In this document: in pieces, positions 26,076 to 36,043 of the stretch
How the letters are laid out: each line of letters starts with the position of its first letter
Numbering within the stretch: the stretch's first letter is position 1
Assembly: GCF_018771565.1 (NCBI RefSeq)
Contig: NZ_CP076326.1
Span: 2,480,001-2,544,000 of the forward strand
Source of the DNA: Thermoflexus hugenholtzii
Lineage (GTDB): Bacteria; Chloroflexota; Anaerolineae; Thermoflexales; Thermoflexaceae
Length of the DNA stretch: 64,000 nucleotides
Reading direction: 5' to 3'
Translations under genes and position numbers: made by a program
Notes under the pieces: generated by a model
What the model saw: only the letters and a program-made list of their open reading frames with translations
Told to the model about the DNA's origin: nothing
Database searches by the model: none

Positions 26076-28442
26076 ATGACCGCAACGCCAGCGCTTCTTC
26101 CCACGGAGATCCCCCCGCGGGCGTGGCGCCGGCCCATCGGGTCGCCGCTGGAGAACCCCGGCCGCTCGATGACGATCCCCCACCTCAGCATCGATGATGG
26201 CTACTGGCAAGGGGCTCCACTGGGAGGGATCGGGGCGGGGACCATCGGCCGCACCTATCGAGGGGACTTCGCCCGCTGGCATCTGGATCCAAGGCAACAC
26301 CGCTACGAGCCGCGGCCCGCTTGCATGTTCTCTGTTTTCGTGGAGGGCCCCGAAGGCGCCCTGGCCCAGGCCCTGTGGACGGAGGCGCCCGCCCGCGGGC
26401 TGGAGGCCTGGCGATGGCGGTATCCGGTCGGAGCCGGGTTCTACGCGGCCCTCTACCCCCGCTCGTGGTTCATCTATCAGTGGGATCGCCTTCCCATCCG
26501 GCTAGCTGTTGAGCAGTTCTCCCCTGTGATCCCGCATAACTACCGCGAGAGCAGCTACCCGGTCGCCGTGTTCCTGTGGTCCGTCGAGAATCCTACCGCC
26601 CAGCCCCTCACGGTGGGCCTTCTGTTCACCTGGGAGAACCTCCTGGGAGGAGGCGATGAGAAGACGCCGAAGGGGCGGCTCCATCGGATCCAGCGGGCGA
26701 CGCGCGGAGACGCCCGGATGATGGGGATTGAGCTCGTGGGGGGAGAGGGCCCGGTCCGGGAGCCCGGGGACGGATCGTGGGCCCTGGCGGCGCTGGCGAT
26801 GCCGGGGATGGAGATCAGCTACCGCCTCGTCTTCCGAACGGATGGAGACGGCGCGGATCTCTGGGAGGACTTCGCCGCTGACGGCCGCCTGGAGTGCGAT
26901 GGCGAGACCGTTATGGTCCCGGACGGCGTCCCGGTCGGGACGGGTCTGGCCGTAACCCTTCGCCTGGAGCCGGGGGAGCGGCGGATGGTGCCGATGGCCC
27001 TGGCATGGGATCTGCCCCTGGTGGAGTTCGGCGCCGGAGATCGCTGGCACCGCCGCTACACCCGCTTCTTCGGAACCTCCGGGCGGAACGCATGGCGGAT
27101 CGCCCAGGAGGCCCTGGATCGCTATGCCGACTGGCGGGAGCAGATCCGGGCCTGGCAGCAACCCCTCTGGACGGACCCCGACGTGCCGGACTGGTATCCG
27201 GTCGCGCTGTTCAACGAACTCTACTTCATCGCAGATGGCGCCACCGTGTGGGTGGTGGATCCGAAGGACCCGGATGGGATCGGCCATTTCGCCCAGATCG
27301 AGTGCTATGACTATCCGTTCTACGAAACCCTGGATGTGCGTTTTTACGGCTCCTTCCCCCTGCTGATGCTCTGGCCGGAGCTGGAGAAGGCGGTGATGCG
27401 GGATTTCATCGCCACAGTCCCCCAGGTCGACCTCACCCTGCGGACCATCGAATCCAGCGGATCTCAGGCGCCCCGCAAGCTGGCGGGGGCCCTTCCCCAC
27501 GATCTGGGCTCGCCGTCCGAGGCCCCATGGCGACTGCCGAACGCCTATTCCTTCCAGGACCCCAACATCTGGAAGGATCTGAACAGCAAGTTCGTTCTGC
27601 TGCTGTATCGGGACTATGTGTTCACCGGTGACCGGACCCTGATCGAGGACGGATGGCCCGCGGTGCGGATGGCTCTGGACTACCTCAAGCTCTTCGATCG
27701 CGATGGGGATGGGCTGCCCGAGAACGAAGGGGTCCCGGATCAGACGTATGACACATGGTCGATGCGAGGGCCGAGCGCTTACTGCGGGGGGCTGTGGCTG
27801 GCGGCCCTGGAGGCAGCCGTTCGGATGGCGGATCTGGTAGGGGACGAGGAGGCTCGGGCCCGCTACGAGGACTGGCTGCGGCGGGGCCGGGCGTCTTTTG
27901 AGGCCGCCCTCTGGAACGGGCGGTATTATCGCTACGATGCTCTCAGCCCCCATCGTGAGAGCATCATGGCCGATCAGCTGGCCGGCCAATGGTATGCCGA
28001 TCTGGTTGGGCTTCCTCCGATCGTTCCGGAATCCCACTCGGAGCAGGCGCTCCGGACCGTTTACGAATACAACGTGATGCGCTTTGCCGGAGGGCGGATG
28101 GGGGCGGTGAACGGGATGCGGCCGGACGGCTCGGTGGACACCTCCAGCAATCAGTCGGCGGAGGTGTGGGTGGGGGTGACTTACGCGGTGGCCTCGGCGA
28201 TGTGGTTACGGGGGCTGGAGGCGGAGGCCTGGCGGACCGCCTGGGGGGCCTATCGGGTGACCTATGAGGAGAAAGGCTACTGGTTCCGGACGCCGGAGGC
28301 GTGGGATGCGGAGGGCAACTTTCGGGCCAGCATGTATATGCGTCCGGGGGCGATCTGGGCCATCGAGTGGGCGCGCCGTCGATGGGCGGGCCGACCGCCC
28401 GCAAGGCAAACGAATGGAGCAGCCGAACACCTCCCCCGATGA
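26076..28442 (+). CDS. GH116 family beta-glucosidase/glucosylceramidase-like enzyme
   Basis: A 788-residue glycoside hydrolase related to GBA2-type non-lysosomal glucosylceramidase and to archaeal and thermophilic GH116 beta-glucosidases. The N-terminal beta-sandwich begins with APLGGIGAGTIGRTYRGDF. The (alpha/alpha)6 domain holds FNELYFIADGATVWV, where E381 is the expected nucleophile, and DQTYDTW (D555-D559), where the acid/base Asp is expected. GPSAYCGGLWLAALEAAV and RMGAVNGMRPDG follow. No signal peptide is seen, so it should act on imported oligosaccharides in the cytoplasm. It lies 18 bases downstream of the LacI-type regulator. Confidence 0.88.
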   Translation: MTATPALLPTEIPPRAWRRPIGSPLENPGRSMTIPHLSIDDGYWQGAPLGGIGAGTIGRTYRGDFARWHLDPRQHRYEPRPACMFSVFVEGPEGALAQALWTEAPARGLEAWRWRYPVGAGFYAALYPRSWFIYQWDRLPIRLAVEQFSPVIPHNYRESSYPVAVFLWSVENPTAQPLTVGLLFTWENLLGGGDEKTPKGRLHRIQRATRGDARMMGIELVGGEGPVREPGDGSWALAALAMPGMEISYRLVFRTDGDGADLWEDFAADGRLECDGETVMVPDGVPVGTGLAVTLRLEPGERRMVPMALAWDLPLVEFGAGDRWHRRYTRFFGTSGRNAWRIAQEALDRYADWREQIRAWQQPLWTDPDVPDWYPVALFNELYFIADGATVWVVDPKDPDGIGHFAQIECYDYPFYETLDVRFYGSFPLLMLWPELEKAVMRDFIATVPQVDLTLRTIESSGSQAPRKLAGALPHDLGSPSEAPWRLPNAYSFQDPNIWKDLNSKFVLLLYRDYVFTGDRTLIEDGWPAVRMALDYLKLFDRDGDGLPENEGVPDQTYDTWSMRGPSAYCGGLWLAALEAAVRMADLVGDEEARARYEDWLRRGRASFEAALWNGRYYRYDALSPHRESIMADQLAGQWYADLVGLPPIVPESHSEQALRTVYEYNVMRFAGGRMGAVNGMRPDGSVDTSSNQSAEVWVGVTYAVASAMWLRGLEAEAWRTAWGAYRVTYEEKGYWFRTPEAWDAEGNFRASMYMRPGAIWAIEWARRRWAGRPPARQTNGAAEHLPR

Positions 28443-28458
28443 GCGCCGGGCCAGCACC

Positions 28459-29333
28459 TTAAGGGGCGAATTCGACCGTGATTTGATCCGGATCCACCCC
28501 TGCCGCGCGAGCGATGCGAACGGCGTTATGGATACAGTCCTTCGCGCTAAGATGAACCTCAATATGCCAGCCCTCGCTCAGGGGGCGGGACTCCCGCAGA
28601 CGATTCGGGTCCTTTTGGATCAGGGCTCCCAGCGGAAGCTGACCCGATGCTTGCAACCGGGGGAGCGCCCATCGGGCGACCGCGACCAGCAGCGCTCGCC
28701 AAGAACCCACCGAATGAACCTCCCCATCCGGAAAGCGCACGGATCGGGGGGCTGCTGCGGAGGCTTCCGACGTTGCTCTAACTGCCCCAGGGGGATGCTC
28801 CGAAGCCCTGTCGAGACTGCGGGAGCAGCGGGAGGTTGCGCGGGGAGGGATATGAGGAGGGGAGGTGCCGGCTCCACGGAGGGCATCGCAGGCCGCCAGA
28901 GGGCCATCAGCTTTCGAGCGGCATCACCGGGACCTTCACTCATCAATTCAATGCGGAAAACCTCCCTGCCCCCCATTTCCCTCAAATCATGAAGCTCCCA
29001 GCGATTGCCATCCGTGATGACGTAAAAGGGGACTTTCATCCTCCAGCAGTAACGGAAGCCCTCCTCCCGAGCTTGATCGATGGCTCCCCTCAGGGGTTTC
29101 GCCTCCACCATAATGAGGGGCTGGCCTTCATGCTTGAGCGCATAGTCCGGGCGACCGGTCTCCAACCGGAACTCGGGCTCCACCGCATCCGGGTCCTCCG
29201 TGTCCCAGCCCAAAGCCCGCAGGATGGGATCGACGAGGGCATACCGGGTCAGCATTTCATTGTTTCGCAGCGCATCCCCGTGCTTTTGAATCCGCGCCCG
29301 CACCTTCTGAATGACCTCGAACAACGCTTCCAT
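28459..29333 (-). pseudogene. HsdR N-terminal-like nuclease-domain gene with a frameshift in the linker
   Basis: The first frame (ATG 29333, behind GGGAGG) encodes a type I restriction R-subunit N-terminal-like domain: LTRYALVDPILRALGWD, then GRPDYALKHEGQPLIMVEAK with the D...ExK nuclease residues, then YVITDGNRWELHD. After a Pro-rich linker the protein-like sequence continues in another frame as RFPDGEVHSVGSWRALLVA through GWHIEVHLSAKD, ending at 28459. Both frames are open over about 28740-28880. A G6 run at 28746-28751 (C6 on the coding strand) is the simplest site; one extra base there restores a single 290-residue protein. It may be a true mutation, a base-call error or, less likely, programmed slippage. 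Confidence 0.6.
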
Positions 29334-29769
29334 TGCCAACCTCCCGCTCGAGGCTGAAGGCAGCTTCGACAGTCTTGCCCACGCCCACATCGTCGGCGAT
29401 GAGCAGGCGGACCGGGTCCAGTCGCAGGGCCATCCTCAGGGGGACAAGCTGATCGGTCCGGGGCCGGACGGAGATGCGCCCCAGAGAACGGAAGGGCGTC
29501 GCCCCCTCCCGCAGCAGGAGCCGGGCCGCCTGCCAGAGCAAGCGCACGCTCTGGACGTCCGCGACCTGGCGTGCATCCGGAAGGGGGAACCGGGAGGGTT
29601 CCACCCGCTCGGTCGGGAGCGTATACCCGAGCAGGTCGCAGAGCCGGCGGTGGACGGCCAGGGCCTCATCGCTGGTTCCCGTCAGGGGTCGGAGTCGGAG
29701 GACCTCATCTTCGGCGGCGATGAGCACCCAGTCCCGATTGCGGAAGCGGACGATCGCGCCCGGCTGCAT
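29257..29769 (-). pseudogene. N-terminal fragment of a SNF2-type helicase (DISARM DrmD-like)
   Basis: From ATG 29769 (behind GGGAGGAG) the sequence matches the start of large SNF2/DEAD-like helicases found with restriction or DISARM genes: GAIVRFRNRDWVLI, VQSVRLLWQAARLLLREGA, FRSLGRISVRPR and LRLDPVRLLIADDVGVGKTVEA with Walker A. Directly after motif I the similarity stops; 30 unrelated residues follow and the frame ends at 29257, overlapping the next gene's start at 29333. Normal proteins of this type have 800 or more further residues, so a deletion near 29345-29365 has removed the helicase body. Confidence 0.6.
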
Positions 29770-29909
29770 CCGCTCCTCCCGCGTGGGGTGCCGCACAAAT
29801 CATGCGCAGACTATCCGTGTGAAGAACGCCCCGTCGCACAGATCCCTCTCGTTGAATTATACGGGGTATAATGGCTTTCAGAGGAATTCTGGCTTTGATG
29901 GAGGCGGGG

Positions 29910-30476
29910 ATGGGGATCCGGCTGGATCTGCTGCATCGGGTGACGGATGAGGAGCTGCGCGAGCTTTCCGAACGCAACCCCGGCTATCAGTTCGAACGCA
30001 CCGCCGACGGGAGGCTCCTCGTGACCCCCACCGGACTGGCAAGCGGACGACGCAGCGGAGAAGTCTTCGGGCAGCTTCGGGAGTGGAACCGTCGGACCCG
30101 TTTGGGGGTGGTTTTCGATTCCTCCACGGGTTTCCGGCTTCCGGATGGGTCCTTGCTTTCTCCGGACGCCTCGTGGGTGCGACGGGAGCGGTGGGAAGCC
30201 CTCAGTCCCCAGCAGCGAGAAGGATTCGGCCCCTTCTGCCCCGACGCCGTCTTCGAAGTCCGCTCCGCCTCCCAAAGCCTGGAAGAACTCCGAGAAAAAA
30301 TGAAAACCTACCTGGCCAACGGCGCCCGCCTGGGCGTGCTGATCGACCCCTACCGGCAAGCCGTGGAAATCTACCGCCCCGGCGCCCCGGTGGAGCGATA
30401 CGAAGGAGTCCAGCAGGTGCCCCTGGACCCCGAGCTCCCCGGCTTCACCCTGGAACTGGAGCCCCTCTTCGAGTGA
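29910..30476 (+). CDS. Uma2-family (DUF820) putative endonuclease
   Basis: A 188-residue PD-(D/E)XK-fold protein with RVTDEELRELSERNPGYQFE, then SPDASWV and CPDAVFEVRSAS carrying the acidic/nuclease residues, and YLANGARLGVLIDPYRQAVE. Uma2 proteins are common in multicellular or thermophilic bacteria; their role is unknown. ATG 29910 is chosen because GGAGG lies 5 bases before it, while the first in-frame ATG (29871) overlaps a -10-like TATAAT at 29867-29872. It is divergent from the helicase fragment. Confidence 0.82.
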   Translation: MGIRLDLLHRVTDEELRELSERNPGYQFERTADGRLLVTPTGLASGRRSGEVFGQLREWNRRTRLGVVFDSSTGFRLPDGSLLSPDASWVRRERWEALSPQQREGFGPFCPDAVFEVRSASQSLEELREKMKTYLANGARLGVLIDPYRQAVEIYRPGAPVERYEGVQQVPLDPELPGFTLELEPLFE

Positions 30477-30537
30477 GGGGCTCGCCGGCGCCCCCGTCCC
30501 TCCCGAGCGGACCCCTGAAGGCCGAACGCGTTCCACA

Positions 30538-30601
30538 AGGGCCCTCTCCATCCGGCAGGCCAGGGCTTCCGAAAGGAAGATGCCCGGATGGAGAGGGCCC
30601 T
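30538..30601. terminator. Long convergent hairpin between Uma2 and thiolase genes
   Basis: Arms 30538-30555 and 30584-30601 are perfect 18-base complements around a 28-base loop that holds its own small hairpin. It sits between two convergent stop codons and probably terminates both ways, although no T tract follows. Confidence 0.6.
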
Positions 30602-30632
30602 CTCGATCCTTCGTCGCTCCCTGCCCCGGCGC

Positions 30633-31811
30633 TCAGAGCATCTCGAAGATCCCCGCCGCCCCCATCCCGCCGCCGATGCACATGGTGACCATGCCGTAGC
30701 GGCCGCCGCGGCGGCGCAGCTCGTGGAGGATCTGGACGGTCAGCTTGGCCCCCGTGCAGCCCAGGGGGTGCCCCAGGGCGATGGCCCCGCCGTTGACGTT
30801 CACCCGCTCCACATCCATCTCCAGCTGGCGGATCACCGCCAGAGCCTGGGCGGCGAAGGCTTCGTTGAGCTCGATCAGATCGATGTCCTCCAGGCGCAAC
30901 CCCGCCATCCGCAGGGCCTTGGGGATCGCCTCCACCGGGCCGATGCCGAACAAATCCGGCGGGACGCCGGCTACGGCGAAGGAGACGAAGCGGGCGATGG
31001 GCCGCAGGCCCAGGGCCTCCGCCCGCCGGCGCTCCATGACCACCACCGCCGCCGCCCCGTCGCTCATCTGAGAGGAGTTCCCTGCGGTCACCACGCCCCC
31101 GTTCTTGAAGGCCGGAGGCAATTTCGCCAGCGCCTCCATCGAGGTGTCCCGCCGCGGCCCCTCATCGACCTCAAAGATCACCTTCCGGCGCACGGCCCGG
31201 CCGTCCTCCCCCGGCTCGGCCACCTCCACCTCCAGAGGGACGATCTCCTCCTTGAACTTGCCGGCGTCAATGGCGGCGATGGCCCGCTGATGGCTGCGCA
31301 GGGAGAACGCGTCCGCGTCCTCCCGGGAGATGCCGAACCGCTCCGCCAGCCGCTCCGTCCCCAGCCCCATGCTGATGAACACCTCCGGCCAGGCGACCGC
31401 CAGCTCCGGGTCCGGCCGCAGGGTGAAGCCGGTCATGGGCACCAGGGACATGGACTCCACCCCTCCGGCGATGATGATCTCCGCCCCGCCGGTCATGATG
31501 CGCTCCGCCGCCAGGGCGATGGCCTGCAATCCGGAGGAGCAGAACCGGTTGATGGTCATGGCCGGGACGCTCACCGGGAGCCCGGCTTTCAGGGCGGCGA
31601 TGCGCGCGATGTTGAGGCCCTGATGGCCCTCCGGCATCGCGCAGCCCAGGATCACATCGTCCACCATCGCCGGCTCCACCCCTGGAGCCCGCCGCAGGGC
31701 CTCGGCGATAACCGCCGCCGCCAGGGCCTCCGGACGGGTGGTCCGCAGGGTTCCCTTCTTCGCCTTCCCGACCGCCGTTCGCACGCCCGCGACGATCACC
31801 GCTTCCCGCAT
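30633..31811 (-). CDS. Acetyl-CoA C-acyltransferase (FadA-like thiolase)
   Basis: A 392-residue thiolase with nucleophile C91 in [28 protein letters not shown] with the catalytic His, and [13 protein letters not shown] with the second Cys. It is closer to beta-oxidation thiolases than the enzyme at 5.5-6.7 kb. The gene follows the HAD-crotonase gene by 32 bases on the same strand, giving the fadBA-like pair for the last three steps of the cycle. Confidence 0.93.
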   Translation of the reverse strand: MREAVIVAGVRTAVGKAKKGTLRTTRPEALAAAVIAEALRRAPGVEPAMVDDVILGCAMPEGHQGLNIARIAALKAGLPVSVPAMTINRFCSSGLQAIALAAERIMTGGAEIIIAGGVESMSLVPMTGFTLRPDPELAVAWPEVFISMGLGTERLAERFGISREDADAFSLRSHQRAIAAIDAGKFKEEIVPLEVEVAEPGEDGRAVRRKVIFEVDEGPRRDTSMEALAKLPPAFKNGGVVTAGNSSQMSDGAAAVVVMERRRAEALGLRPIARFVSFAVAGVPPDLFGIGPVEAIPKALRMAGLRLEDIDLIELNEAFAAQALAVIRQLEMDVERVNVNGGAIALGHPLGCTGAKLTVQILHELRRRGGRYGMVTMCIGGGMGAAGIFEML

Positions 31812-31843
31812 CGGAGCCTCCCGGTTCAGGCTGGATTCGGGGC

Positions 31844-34264
31844 TTAATTTCGCAGGATCTTCCCGGTTTGCAGGAAGTGCCAGATCCGCTCCTGGGTCTT
31901 GGGCTCACCGCACAGGGAGAGGAAGGCCTCCCGCTCCAGGTCCAGGAAGTGCTCCTCATCCACCCACATGGGCTCGGGGTGGTCGCCCCCGCAGAGCACA
32001 TAAGCCAGCTTCTCCCCAATCTTGGCGTCGTGTTCGCTGATGTAGCGCGCCTCCCGCATCTGCCAGACGCCGATGCGCAGCGCAGCCAGCAGATCCCGCC
32101 CGGCGGCATAGAGCTTCGCCTTCGCCGGAGGACGATAGCCGGACTCCGCCAGGTGCAGCACCTCGCGCTTGGCCTCGTGGAGCAGGAAATCGGGGTTCAT
32201 CACGATGCGGTCCGCCTCGCTCAGGAAGCCGAAGGCCCGTCCCTCCTCAGCGCTGGTGGCCACCTTCGCCATACCGATGGTCTCGAAGATCCGCCGCAGG
32301 AAGGGAAGCGGATCGGCGTTCTCCGTCTGCATGGCGGGGGTGAGCACGCGCCGGATCATCTCCTTGCACCCGCCGCCGGCCGGGATCAGGCCCACCCCAA
32401 CCTCCACCAGTCCGATGTAGGTCTCCGCCGAGGCCACCATGCGGGCCCCGTGCATGGCCACCTCCGCGCCGCCGCCCAGGGTCATCCCGAAGGGAGCGGT
32501 GACGATGGGCTTGTGGAAGTAGCGCATGGTCATCATCAGGCGCTGCATCGCCCGGACGCCCTGGTCGATGGCCTCGAACATCCCCTGCTGGGCGGAGACG
32601 CCGATCACGAAGACGTTGGCCCCGGCGCAGAAATGCTCCCCCTGGTTGCCGATGACCATCCCCACCCAGTCCTCCCGATCCAGCCGCTCCAGCGCCCGCT
32701 CCATCATGGCGAAGATGTCGGGGTCCAGGGCGTTGGCCTTGGTGTGGAACTCCAGGCAGAGGACACCGTCGCCCAGGTCGATCAGGCTGGCGCTGGGGTT
32801 GCGCTCCAGGACGCGCCCCTCGCTTTTGAGCTCCCGGAGGACGATCACCCGGGGATGGGGCTCCAGCCGACGGTAAGCCCGCTCCCGGAAGTCGTAATAG
32901 CCCACGATCCGCCCGTTCTCATACTGATAGAAAGTCCGGCCCCCGGCCGCCAGGAAGTCCTTCACCCATTCCGCCACCGGCCAGCCCCGGGCCTCGATGC
33001 GGGCGACGGTCTCCGCCACCCCCAGGGCGTCCCACGTCTCGAAGGGGCCCAGCTCGTAGTTGAAGCCCCACTTCATGGCGTTGTCCACCGCCACGATGTC
33101 GTCGGCGACCTCCGGGGCCACATAGGCGGCGTAGGCCAGGTGGAAATCCAGGACGTCCCGGACGAACTGCCCGGCCCGATCCTCCTGGGCGGCCATGAAG
33201 CGCAGCCGCTCCCGCAGATCCTCCATCTTCAACGCCTTGCCCACCGACTCCCAGCGGGGCTTCTTCGGGGGCTCATAGTCCAGGGTCTGCAGGTTCAGCG
33301 GCCAGTATTGGGCGCCCTCAGGGGTCTCCACCTTCTTGTAGAAGCCCTGGCCGGCCTTGTTCCCCAGCCAGCCCCGCTCGATCATCGCCGCCATGACCTG
33401 GTTCATCGGGGAATCCTGGACCAGGGCGACGAAGGGGTCATGGCGCAGGGCGGCCATGCTGTGCTGCCCGACGTAGGCCGCCACATCCAGGCCCACCAGG
33501 TCCAGCAGGCGGAAATGGGCGGTCTTGGGCCGGCCGATCAGCGGGCCCATCAGGGCGTCCACTTCCTCCACGGTGTAACCCTGTTCGATGGTGTATTTGC
33601 CCACGAAGGCCCCGGAGAGGAAGCCGATGCGGTTGGCGATGAAGTTAGGGGTGTCCTTCGCTCGCACCACCCGCTTGCCCAGGCGGAGCTCCAGAAGGCG
33701 CTCCAGGGCGTCCAGGACCTCAGGCTTCGTGGCGGGGCCCGGGATCAGCTCCACCAGCTTCAGGTAGCGCGGGGGGTTGAAGAAGTGAGTACCGGCGAAA
33801 TGGGCCAGGAACTCGGGGGAGCGCCCGGCGCCGATCTCCCGCAGGGGGAGCCCGGAGGTGTTCGTGGTGACGATGGCCTCCGGCTTGCGCACCGCCTCGA
33901 TCCGGGCCATCACCTCCCGCTTCACCGCCAGGTCCTCCACCACCGCCTCGATGATCCAGTCCGCCTCCCGCAGCCGATCCCAGTGATCCTCCGTGTTCCC
34001 GATCCGGATCAGGCGGGCCCGGTCCTCCACGAAGAAAGCGGCCGGCTTCGCCTTCTTCGCCCGCTCCAGCCCCGCCCGGACGATCCGGTTGCGGACCTCC
34101 GGGTGGTCCAGGGTGAGCCCCTTCGCCTCCTCCTCCGGAGTGAGGGATTTGGGGGGGATATCCAGCAGGTCCACCGCAAAGCCGGCGTTAGCCAGATGGG
34201 CCGCGATGGCCGCGCCCATCGTCCCCGCACCGATCACCGCCACCCGTCGGATGGTGTAACCCAT
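31844..34264 (-). CDS. 3-hydroxyacyl-CoA dehydrogenase/enoyl-CoA hydratase fusion
   Basis: An 806-residue bifunctional beta-oxidation protein. The N-terminal NAD domain starts [21 protein letters not shown], with [19 protein letters not shown] for substrate and catalytic His. The hydroxyacyl-CoA dehydrogenase C-terminal part runs to about 430. The enoyl-CoA hydratase/isomerase domain follows, with [12 protein letters not shown] near residue 550, [14 protein letters not shown] near 595 and [15 protein letters not shown]. The order (dehydrogenase first) is that of FadN-type proteins, opposite to E. coli FadB. ATG 34264 has GGGAGG upstream. Confidence 0.92.
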   Translation of the reverse strand: MGYTIRRVAVIGAGTMGAAIAAHLANAGFAVDLLDIPPKSLTPEEEAKGLTLDHPEVRNRIVRAGLERAKKAKPAAFFVEDRARLIRIGNTEDHWDRLREADWIIEAVVEDLAVKREVMARIEAVRKPEAIVTTNTSGLPLREIGAGRSPEFLAHFAGTHFFNPPRYLKLVELIPGPATKPEVLDALERLLELRLGKRVVRAKDTPNFIANRIGFLSGAFVGKYTIEQGYTVEEVDALMGPLIGRPKTAHFRLLDLVGLDVAAYVGQHSMAALRHDPFVALVQDSPMNQVMAAMIERGWLGNKAGQGFYKKVETPEGAQYWPLNLQTLDYEPPKKPRWESVGKALKMEDLRERLRFMAAQEDRAGQFVRDVLDFHLAYAAYVAPEVADDIVAVDNAMKWGFNYELGPFETWDALGVAETVARIEARGWPVAEWVKDFLAAGGRTFYQYENGRIVGYYDFRERAYRRLEPHPRVIVLRELKSEGRVLERNPSASLIDLGDGVLCLEFHTKANALDPDIFAMMERALERLDREDWVGMVIGNQGEHFCAGANVFVIGVSAQQGMFEAIDQGVRAMQRLMMTMRYFHKPIVTAPFGMTLGGGAEVAMHGARMVASAETYIGLVEVGVGLIPAGGGCKEMIRRVLTPAMQTENADPLPFLRRIFETIGMAKVATSAEEGRAFGFLSEADRIVMNPDFLLHEAKREVLHLAESGYRPPAKAKLYAAGRDLLAALRIGVWQMREARYISEHDAKIGEKLAYVLCGGDHPEPMWVDEEHFLDLEREAFLSLCGEPKTQERIWHFLQTGKILRN

Positions 34265-34328
34265 CGCAACCTCCCTGCGAAGATATTCCGCAAATCGTTG
34301 GGACAACGCCTTATGGGATGCCAGGAAA

Positions 34329-35177
34329 TCATGCTCCCCGCAGGATCCGCCTCAACCATTCCCGGACCAGCGCCGCGGTCTCCTCGGGCCGCTCCATCGG
34401 GAAGAGATGCCCTCCGGGGATCACCGCGAAGTGCGCGTCGGGCTTCAGACGGCGGAAACGGGCCTCGGCGTCCGCGGTGAAGATGTCCGTGGATGCGCCC
34501 CGCACCACCAGCGTGGGGACCGGGATGTGGGGGACGAACCGCCAGGCGTCGTGGGGGAAGTTCACGAAGATATGGACCTCCCACTCGGGGGGATAGGCCA
34601 GCACGACCTGGCCGTCCGAAGCGGGAAGGAGACCTTCCTCCAGGTAGCCTTCGAAGGCCTCGGGATGCCAGGCGGCGAACAGCGGGCGGGATCGCAGGTG
34701 GGCCGCGGCGGCCTCCCGGCTGGGCCAGGCCCGCCGGCGGCGCCGGGCGCGCCGGGCCAGGGGATGCAGGCGGGGCCCCAGACCCAACCACCGGATGATC
34801 CGGAACAGCGTCAGCACCTTCGGATCCATCAGCACGGGGTCCATCAGGACGATGGCCGAGAAGAGCTCCGGGCGCCGGACGGCGGCGACCATCGTGATCA
34901 CCCCGCCCATGGAATGGCCGATCCCGACCACCCCCCGCCACCCCCGGGCCTCAAAGGCGGCGATCAGGTCGTCCGCCAGGGTATACCAGGTCACCCCGCG
35001 TTCCGGCCCGGGCCGCTCCGGCCACAGCGGGCGGGGGAGAAGGCTCACCCCGTGGCCAACCTCCCTTAGGGCGCGCATGAACGGGCGATAGCAGGCGGGC
35101 GGGAACCCATTGGCCACCGCCAGATGGAGAAGCGGCCCTTCCCCTCCGAAATCCCGCAGAAGCCCGTCCTCCCTCAT
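34329..35177 (-). CDS. Alpha/beta hydrolase
   Basis: A 282-residue alpha/beta-fold hydrolase with the nucleophile elbow GIGHSMGGVITM, a cap region rich in Arg (ARRARRRRRAWPSREAAAAH), the acid segment PTLVVRGASTDIFT and the His in IPGGHLFPMERPEE. Substrate unknown; neighbours suggest an ester or thioester near acyl-CoA metabolism. The start overlaps the stop of the upstream hydrolase gene by 4 bases. Confidence 0.82.
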   Translation of the reverse strand: MREDGLLRDFGGEGPLLHLAVANGFPPACYRPFMRALREVGHGVSLLPRPLWPERPGPERGVTWYTLADDLIAAFEARGWRGVVGIGHSMGGVITMVAAVRRPELFSAIVLMDPVLMDPKVLTLFRIIRWLGLGPRLHPLARRARRRRRAWPSREAAAAHLRSRPLFAAWHPEAFEGYLEEGLLPASDGQVVLAYPPEWEVHIFVNFPHDAWRFVPHIPVPTLVVRGASTDIFTADAEARFRRLKPDAHFAVIPGGHLFPMERPEETAALVREWLRRILRGA

Positions 35178-36043
35178 CCCAGCACTTCCTCCACAAAGGC
35201 GCGCACGAGGCGATCCCGCTCAGGGTGATGCCCCAGCACGATGGTGTAGTGGGTGGTGTTCGGGACCTCCACGACGCGGACCTGGGGGATGACCTCCCGC
35301 AGCAGGCCCTCCTCGGCCTCGGTGAAGAAGCGGTCGTGAGGCCCGAAGGTGCCTACAGGCGCTTTCAGGAGGAGGGCCGGGCAGCGGATCCGCCCGGCAT
35401 ACCCGTGCAGGCGCTCGTTCCAGATCGCCCCCAGCTCCATGGCCTCCTGAGCCCCCAGCCGGGAAGGGAACTTCACCCGCACCCGGCCGTCCGGCTCGCG
35501 GATCAACCCGGCCTCCAGGATCGGCATCAGGCGCTCGTCGAACGGCTGGAGGAAGGGCATCGAGCGGACCAGCTCCCGGAAGGCCTCCAGGGAGGGCAGC
35601 TCCTCCACGCGGGCGTTCAGCACCTGATTCAGGGATTCGGAGAACGCCCGGGAGGGGAGCGGCCCTCCATCGAACAGGATCAGTCCTCGAACCCGATGTG
35701 GGTGCTCTGCGGCGACGGCCAGGCTGAGCATCGCGCCCAGGGAGTGACCCATGAGCAGCGCCCCTTCCGGGGCCAGGGCCTCCAGCACCGCGGCGATATC
35801 CCGCAGGTGGGCCTCCAGGCCGTAGGCCTGGGGATCCTCGGGCTGCTCGCTCTCCCCCCGGCCCCGCAGGTCCATGCTCAGGACCCGGTAAGGGGGGTTC
35901 AGGGCCGGGATCAGCGGGAGGAACGTCTCCGCGTAGCCTGTCAGGCCGTGGAGGGCCAGGATCGTCCCCTTCTCCCCCGGCCACTCCAGAACGCGCAACC
36001 GCACCTCACCGGACACCCAGCACGTCCGCGGCGCCACGGTCAT
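35174..36043 (-). CDS. Alpha/beta hydrolase
   Basis: A 289-residue alpha/beta hydrolase with ILALHGLTGYAETF (oxyanion loop), LSMDLRGRGESEQP, nucleophile motif LLMGHSLGAMLSLA and the final His in EVPNTTHYTIVLGHH. ATG 36043 is chosen because GGAGG is 5 bases upstream; it lies within the 3' end of the nucleotidyltransferase gene, an overlap of 38 bases in a different frame. It is translationally coupled to the following hydrolase and resembles it only distantly. Confidence 0.8.
   Translation of the reverse strand: MTVAPRTCWVSGEVRLRVLEWPGEKGTILALHGLTGYAETFLPLIPALNPPYRVLSMDLRGRGESEQPEDPQAYGLEAHLRDIAAVLEALAPEGALLMGHSLGAMLSLAVAAEHPHRVRGLILFDGGPLPSRAFSESLNQVLNARVEELPSLEAFRELVRSMPFLQPFDERLMPILEAGLIREPDGRVRVKFPSRLGAQEAMELGAIWNERLHGYAGRIRCPALLLKAPVGTFGPHDRFFTEAEEGLLREVIPQVRVVEVPNTTHYTIVLGHHPERDRLVRAFVEEVLG

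Noticed and set aside
28746-28751. Programmed -1 frameshifting in the HsdR_N gene
   Set aside because: Not excluded, but the run does not form a good X-XXY-YYZ site and no downstream structure was seen; an indel is simpler.
29871-29909. ATG 29871 as start of the Uma2 gene
   Set aside because: The codon overlaps a -10-like TATAAT and lacks a ribosome site; ATG 29910 has GGAGG.
31868-34480. An 870-codon plus-strand open frame opposite the HAD-crotonase gene
   Set aside because: Composition is His/Gly/Pro/Leu-rich shadow sequence; the minus-strand gene has all catalytic motifs.
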